From Cladorhizidae sp. MBARI D1340-BT2 (taxonomy: Eukaryota; Porifera; Demospongiae; Poecilosclerida; Cladorhizidae): 64,000 bases of DNA. Each line of letters begins with the position of its first letter. Positions within the stretch are counted from its first letter, which is position 1. Both the position numbers and the translations under genes were made by a program. The notes under the pieces were generated by a model. It did no database searches, had not been told where the DNA came from, and saw only the letters and a program-made list of their open reading frames with translations. Location of the stretch: the NCBI GenBank assembly GCA_028752905.1, contig JAQNBH010000014.1, positions 17,281,250-17,345,249 of the forward strand, written 5' to 3'. Positions 60,322-64,000 of the stretch are shown here, piece by piece.

Positions 60322-61209
60322 TACAGCTACAGTTTAGAAGCAAGTAAGCTGGCACTTTTACACCGAGACAGACATTGGCTATGTTGTGTTAGGTAAGTGA
60401 CTTTGGACTCCAATCTCACTGGAAACCACTATCGCCAAAAACGGCACAACAGTTGGCAGTGCAGCCCATTTGACTAGGAACACACCTAAGCATGCAATTT
60501 TCACATTCCCTGACGATAGCAGCACACAAATAACGCAACATGGCGGTGTTACCAACAAACAATGCTAGCTATATTATAGCTCACATAGCAGGAATTTGCT
60601 AGCGAGAGTGCCTCTAGCCCTGCTCTATTAGCTAGCTATGTTAGAGCACACATAATGCAAGGAGCTTGCTAGTGAGGCTGCCTCTAGCCCTTCTCTATTA
60701 GTAGAGCTCTAGTGAGGCTGCCTCTAGCCCTACTCTATTTTTAAAACAGTTGCTGAAATGGCTGAATCTATCCCAGACTTCACCAGGTTAAAAATTAAAA
60801 AGAATTTTTTTTTTGTAAGTAGCCATAACGATGTCTGGTCTGTATGTTATGTATGTGTTTAGAAGTCGCTGGATGCAGTACCAGCTTGAAAGCACTCTCA
60901 CAATGGAGTGGGCCTGGTACCTCTGTTGGAAATACAAGAGAGTCTGTGATGAATAAGTTCCCCCACCAACCCACCTAAAAACTAAATAGCCCCCCCCCCT
61001 CCTCCTTATTCCATACCCATTTGCTTACAGGACATCACCCCAAAAGTAACTTTTAACTTAGCCCCCCACACTGAACTTACAGTATTGCTTGACTGTTGTT
61101 GCACCACTGCAGGCATGGGGGTATAGCCAGGCTGAGGAATTGTGCTAGGCGGGTATTCAGCAGACGGAAGAACACTGTAGCCCCTTTTAGATCCAGCATA
61201 GTCGTTCAT
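48576..61209 (-). CDS. CD225/dispanin (IFITM-like) two-pass membrane protein, right copy
   Basis: Exons 61081-61209, 55879-56046 and 48576-48848 have the same phase-0 junctions as the left copy and give 189 residues. All three are open and splice sites are intact (GTAAGT donors; CAG acceptors). Compared with the left copy I count 18 replacement and 5 silent base differences plus one 12-base insertion, close to what no selection, or diversifying selection, would give. Changes fall in the N-terminal tail, in the first hydrophobic segment (IHG to CHC, adding two cysteines) and in the second membrane segment. Intron 1 holds the piggyBac derivative and hairpin element; intron 2 holds the expanded 23-bp array and a 5.1-kb block. 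Confidence 0.72.
49740..50385 (+). repeat. 42-bp minisatellite
   Basis: About 14 copies of a 42-bp unit containing GATGCTAGGGAGGAGAGACT and AGCTAACATTTGGGGACTGT. A shorter variant (GACTGGGGAGAAGAGACTAG) occurs twice about 155 bp apart, showing block duplication. The minus strand reads as an open 14-residue repeat MLASLSSLASNSPQ because 42 is a multiple of 3; there is no independent sign that it is translated. Confidence 0.9.
50386..52420. other. Right-only sequence, no gene seen
   Basis: Mixed-composition DNA with short ORFs under 80 codons and no recognised domain. A short hairpin (ATTCAAGCGG/CCGCTTGAAT) lies at about 52247-52280. Confidence 0.4.
52430..52715 (+). repeat. 34-bp minisatellite
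   Basis: About eight copies of a 34-bp unit containing GGAGACCCTTCACGTGTATA and ATCCGCTGTCCTAT, with CACATG/CACGTG alternation and one truncated unit near 52610. Confidence 0.9.
52975..53130 (+). repeat. GT/GA-rich tract
   Basis: Alternating GTGTGT and GAGAGA words; the His/Thr/Ser ORFs on the other strand are artefacts. Confidence 0.9.
53342..53397 (-). ncRNA. Hammerhead-ribozyme-like motif
   Basis: On the minus strand: CTGATGA (53387-53381), then a four-pair stem GACT/AGTC closing AGAGCATCC, then GAAAC (53362-53358), then GTC (53357-53355). The bases before CTGATGA (TTATTC) can pair with those after GTC (GAGTGA) as helix I, with G-U pairs. ACGT would form a very short helix III, as in hammerheads of Penelope-like elements and retrozymes that act as dimers. 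One extra A lies between CTGATGA and helix II, so activity is uncertain. No reverse transcriptase is seen nearby. Confidence 0.4.
54250..54500 (-). pseudogene. piggyBac-type transposase N-terminal relic, right
   Basis: Mirror of 6270-6540, better preserved: ISSYLGQDSVDPEAQLSLVG, then GDEITSDDEGIDSE, with a frameshift near the start. The right-only block begins at its far end (about 54268). Confidence 0.55.
55060..55810 (-). repeat. 23-bp minisatellite in intron 2, right (expanded)
   Basis: About 32 units, against about a dozen in the left arm, of the 23-bp repeat. Open frames of up to 254 codons occur on both strands because the unit has no stop in several frames. It starts 69 bases from the exon 2 donor. 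Confidence 0.9.
55879..56046 (-). CDS. CD225 gene exon 2, right
   Basis: 56 codons from NVVVVGQPQPQQ to IICSCV. LCHCNFLALV replaces LIHGNFLALV. The acceptor is ACACACAG at the end of a CA-rich tract. Confidence 0.74.
56047..56330 (-). repeat. CA/ACCATGTTACATG repeats and C tract beside exon 2, right
   Basis: Mirror of 4918-5193. The long C run is at about 56307-56323. Confidence 0.75.
56705..57005 (-). repeat. CA/CATA-rich low-complexity tract, right
   Basis: Mirror of 4205-4535; overlapping His/Thr/Tyr ORFs are artefacts. Confidence 0.9.
58016..58380 (+). pseudogene. piggyBac transposase N-terminal exon, interrupted
   Basis: ATG at 58016; MAVRLSLDKVISQV is followed by TAG (58058-58060), then GDDFVLSEDESSDQEGGG and ISSYLGQSRVEPEALLSL, and an acidic DGDENTSDEEG. 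This is the same N-terminal family as 6270 and 14422. The stop at codon 15 makes it non-functional unless bypassed. Confidence 0.65.
58405..59335 (+). pseudogene. piggyBac Ser/Pro linker fused to transposase C-terminus, core deleted
   Basis: After CCCTTCAG the frame gives a Ser/Pro/Thr-rich linker (to about 58705, then a stop). From about 58940 the frame reads MVEACILNSYVLDSH and RKRDVLTFWLELAK, then SVHNERLDRLNTTLGHWS, which is the end of a piggyBac transposase. The terminal cysteine region (HCKVPLCVTKRDCFF) is in a shifted frame near 59260. The DDD catalytic middle, normally about 300 residues, is missing. Confidence 0.7.
60055..60211. repeat. Perfect hairpin, 73-bp arms, 11-bp loop, right arm only
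   Basis: Arms 60055-60127 and 60139-60211 are exact reverse complements around GTACTTTTCTA. They contain CTGATGAAGG/CCTTCATCAG. The insert lies in a (TA)n tract whose left-arm partner (about 3181-3210) has no hairpin. The following bases (to about 60270) read WLSTIAKKAPKLWNG, which resembles the C-terminal end of a LINE-type ORF2, and GTACTTTTCTATAT recurs there. It may be a rearranged 3' end of a non-LTR element. Confidence 0.8.
60590..60745 (-). repeat. Degraded 63-68 bp minisatellite, right
   Basis: Mirror of 2637-2900 with about two and a half copies. Confidence 0.75.
61081..61209 (-). CDS. CD225 gene exon 1, right
   Basis: 43 codons, MNDYAGSKRGYSVLPS start, donor AGCAATACT|GTAAGT. Pro/Gln-rich tail region. 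Confidence 0.72.
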
Positions 61210-61990
61210 TTCTACGGCAGTGAAAAATTATGCATGACTGAAAATCTATTTAGCTTCTAGGTTCTATTACACTAACCATGATGATCCATCTTTAATTGCC
61301 GAGTGGCCTTGAGCAGCTTTACGTAGTACTAACTACAAATCGCGCAAGATAAAATAAGAGCAGCTTGCAGTGAAATGACTTCAATCCCCAATTAAATAGA
61401 GGGCCGTTTTCGTTAGCAACGCCCATTTATGCTCTATATTATACGCCCCGTTTTTTTAATTCTTCGTGATCGAGGAAAGCAGGTGTGCGCTCACCAAAAT
61501 TTGATTTTTTATGTTCATGCAACTACGGTTGTAGAGTGAAAGTCGAAGTGGTGTTAGTGCAGAGATAACTGCCTCATTGCAAGGCGGTGGTTCACGCATT
61601 ACTGAACGGCGTGAGCCTAGTGCACGCTTCATAGATGAGTGAGCCTCCTCATATTTTCACAAGATCCAACTTCCCAACTGAAACAGGTAGCAGCTACCTC
61701 TGTATACTTTCAACCACGCCGGCTTGAAGCGCACTATATTCGCGCGCACGCATATTCCCTTTTTCCCCGACCCGGAAGGTAAAGGGTCGGCTACGCCAGT
61801 CAAGGCAATACCTGGCTATTGACTTGCCAGCCACTACTATCGACCAGGGCCTAACAACCCAACAAAGATCTGCACACCATTAATGAAATCACCATGGTCA
61901 TTGTACTAATGCCGAGATGAACAAGGTAGCTAGTTTTGATAAAGTTAGGCAAGTTTGCTCATTGTTACGGAGATGCCAACTCAATTATTA
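61210..61990 (-). promoter_or_regulatory. Probable promoter and 5' UTR region of right CD225 gene
   Basis: Mirror of about 1430-2163 with the same GCGCGCACGC-rich stretch (61740-61752) and an upstream ATGGATCATCATG. The promoter role is inferred from position. Confidence 0.35.
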
Positions 61991-61991
61991 C

Positions 61992-62323
61992 TGTTATGGA
62001 CCTAACTCTGGTTGGAGCTAGGGCAGGGTACAGGAGCTATGAGAAGCGTTATATAAAGTTCTATTATAGCTTACATTCAAGACTTGTACAGAGCATCAAG
62101 CATGACAGAACTGAGCATGAATCACGTGCGAGGTGCTTTTATAATCCAGCAGCCATGTGTAATAAAATTATAAGTCCTCGCTAAATATAGTCACAATCAT
62201 AACACATTACAATTACATTCCTGACACATTACAATTACATTCCTGAGGTGATGCCAGTTTAGTCTTGCCCTCAGAGTTCAGCCTAGATGAGGTATTCAGC
62301 ATTGTCAGCGGGGTTCCCTGACA
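61992..62323 (-). repeat. Probable 3' LTR of Ty3/Gypsy-type element
   Basis: On the minus strand it begins TGTCAGGGAACCCC and ends CATAACA, the usual TG...CA ends. It is immediately preceded by the polypurine tract GAAGAAGTAGGGGGGAG. Length 332 bp. The left arm has no such sequence at the matching place (about 1410), and similarity to the left arm stops at the LTR edge. No second LTR is in the window because the element is cut at its 5' side. Confidence 0.7.
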
Positions 62324-63928
62324 CTCCCCCCTACTTCTTCTGGAGTGGGCTCCTTGTCAGGCGGCCAGCTCTGTCTGCTGAGGCCATCAGCATTGCCATT
62401 GTTTATCCCTGGCCTATGAATAATCTCGAAACTGTATGGCTGAAGTGCGAGAGACCAGCGTGTTAGCCTGCTGTTCACATCTCGAAACTTTTGGAGATAG
62501 GCGAGAGCCTTGTGATCCGTGTATATTTCAAATGGCGCTCCACTAAGATACACCCTGAAGTGTTTCACACCTTCAACGACTGCAAGGCACTCGAGCTCTA
62601 CTGCCGAGTAATGTCTCTCTCTCGGTAGTAGTTTCCTTGAGTGGAAGGCAATACTTAGGTTGGTCCTCACCTTCCTCATTCTTCTGGCTAAGCACCACAC
62701 CGAGGCCTGTGCCAGAAGCATCTGTCTGGAGCATGAAGATTTTGTCATAATCCGGGCTAATGAGTACGGCATCAGATGACAATGCTGCCTTCAGATCTCT
62801 GAATGCCGTCTCTCGATCTGGTGTCCAGACAACTCGGTTGGGTGATTCCTTTTTCGTCATCTCATGCAGTGGGGCTGCAACTTCTGAAAATCCCTGTACA
62901 AACCTCCGATAATAGTTCGCAAGACCTAAGAATGAACGAATATCCTTCTTCTTGACTGGTTTGGAGAACTCCCTAACAGCTCTCACCTTGCTCGGTATTG
63001 GTCTCACTCTTCCTCTGCCGACCCTGTGACCAAGGAACTCACACTCTCTTGTTCCTAACTGACACTTGCCATGGTTGACTGTCAGTCCAGCTCTCTGCAA
63101 CCGGGACATCACCTGATGCAGGTGTTCGACATGGTCCTCCCAGGTGAGGCTGAAAATGGTAACATCGTCCATATATGCTGCAGCATATTCCATGACATCC
63201 GACAGCAACGTATTCATGAGACGTTGGAACACAGCCGGTGCGCCCACAAGACCGAAGGGCATCACTGTAAATTCATATTTCCCTAGCGGGGTCACAAAGG
63301 CTGTCTTCTCTTGAGATCCCTCCTCGACTGGGATCTGCCAGTAACCTTTCCGTAGATCAAGGGCCGAAATATACTGTGCCCGTCCAAGACCATCTAGCAG
63401 ATCGTCCACCCTAGGCATGGGATACGGGTCGGGCCTGGTTACCACATTCAGCTTTCTGTAATTGACACATAGCGGGGTGCTACCGTCCTTTTTCGGAAGC
63501 AATACGATAGGCGAAGCCCATGGGCTGGTCGATGGTCTAATGATCCCTGCTTCAAGTAGATCATGGATCTGACTCTGAACTTCTGAGTGTCTATGCCTAC
63601 TGAGCCTGTAGGGAGGAGAGTAGACCGGTGGGGAATCTCCTGCGTGGATGGATATGTGGGTAAGGGTTGTTCTTCCCGCCTGCGGTCGGAAGGTTTCCCT
63701 AAACTTGTGCTCCCACTTCTGGAGGTCTTCTCGTTGTGACTCTGTCAAGCTGTCATCAATCTTCGGTCTCTTCAACTCGGTCTCTCTCTCCCAACTATCA
63801 ACTGTCAACTCAGAGGGAGCATCTGCAGGGCCTTCTGCTTCAATCATCAAGCATGCTGCCACTGGGTTCCTCCACTCTGCTATGGCATTCACATGGAAGA
63901 CTCGACTCTGCTTCCTTTTGTCGGGCAT
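62305..63928 (-). pseudogene. Ty3/Gypsy-type pol fragment: integrase end, RT, RNase H
   Basis: The first open frame (63928-62573) starts MPDKRKQSRVFHVN, like an integrase C-terminus. It then has reverse transcriptase motifs: LDLRKGYWQI (residues 190-199), FGL (225-227) and the catalytic YMDD (252-255), followed by the thumb and the RNase H start TDASGTGLG. A one-step frameshift at about 62655 moves the rest of RNase H (YTDHKAL, NADGLSR) to the frame ending at 62305, which runs into the LTR. No integrase follows RNase H, so the order looks like INT-RT-RNaseH, as in Gmr1-type elements. The 5' part is missing at about 63950, where left-arm-like sequence resumes. Defective copy. Confidence 0.85.
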
Positions 63929-63950
63929 CCTGACACGGTAGGTGACGTCG

Positions 63951-64000
63951 GAGATCTTTTATTCGGCCCCTGCCACATCCTTTCACCACTTCTATCATTC
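63951..64000. other. Resumption of arm homology after the retroelement
   Basis: CCCTGCCACATCCTTTCACC and the following bases equal the reverse complement of about 1350-1395. The arm therefore continues past the retroelement and past the window. Confidence 0.8.

Larger units (their letters stand above)
40748..64000 (-). repeat. Right arm of large inverted duplication
   Basis: This is the reverse-complement partner of about 1350-14797. It has extra blocks absent from the left: 49183-54268 (5.1 kb), 57795-59878 (piggyBac derivative), about 60035-60300 (hairpin element), about 61992-63950 (retroelement), and longer minisatellite and tetranucleotide tracts. The inner junction is abrupt: satellite sequence runs directly into ATTTTCCACCCGC at about 40745. 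A duplicated chromosomal segment and a second haplotype joined in by assembly both explain this. Confidence 0.93.

Noticed and set aside
63940..63990. GGATGTGGCAGGGGCC read as part of the retroelement integrase
   Set aside because: The same sequence is present in the left arm at about 1380, where there is no retroelement, so it is flanking DNA.

Overview
This is eukaryotic nuclear DNA: GT-AG introns, long gene-poor stretches, (TA)n, (CA)n and tetranucleotide tracts, TTAA-flanked DNA transposons and a Ty3/Gypsy-type retroelement. The gene content (CD225/dispanin membrane proteins in phase-0 exons) and repeat style suggest a non-vertebrate animal. A sponge or other early-branching marine invertebrate is my guess, not something the sequence proves. 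No tRNA, rRNA, CRISPR or bacterial operon structure was seen.

The layout is one large inverted duplication. The left arm runs from the window start (detectably from about 1,350) to 14,797. The right arm runs from 40,748 to the end of the window and beyond, on the opposite strand. Between them lie about 25 kb of a 46-bp satellite. From outside inward each arm carries: a three-exon CD225/IFITM-like gene (left + strand, exons 2164-2292, 5194-5361, 6928-7188; right - strand, exons 61081-61209, 55879-56046, 48576-48848); an unrecognised phase-0 multi-exon gene with a C-terminal membrane segment (open on the right, broken on the left); a fold-back element; a decayed CD225 exon on the opposite strand; a tetranucleotide tract; a larger fold-back element with an 80-codon ORF; a 39-bp minisatellite; and a piggyBac-type short element flanked by TTAA. 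The window start holds a TTF-type zinc-finger fragment with an in-frame stop at the conserved Trp position.

The arms differ by about 4% in the CD225 coding exons (18 replacement and 5 silent differences, counted by eye) and by several insertions. Present only on the right are a 2.1-kb piggyBac derivative (the left keeps the empty TTAA site), a 5'-truncated Ty3/Gypsy-type element at the window end, a 73-bp-arm hairpin, a 5.1-kb block with two minisatellites and a hammerhead-like motif, and longer simple arrays. Present only on the left is a 5.6-kb block that includes a 1.44-kb TTAA-inserted element with G-rich termini.

The satellite has higher-order repeats of about 4.7 kb (four near-identical copies plus a 2,048-bp partial copy) and switches strand at fixed junctions. 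It re-inverts at 39,183, where the inverted symmetry with the left side begins. Two readings fit. One is a real inverted gene duplication built around a satellite. The other is two divergent haplotypes of one locus joined tail-to-tail by an assembler at the satellite. The presence/absence differences fit either, and the sequence alone does not decide.
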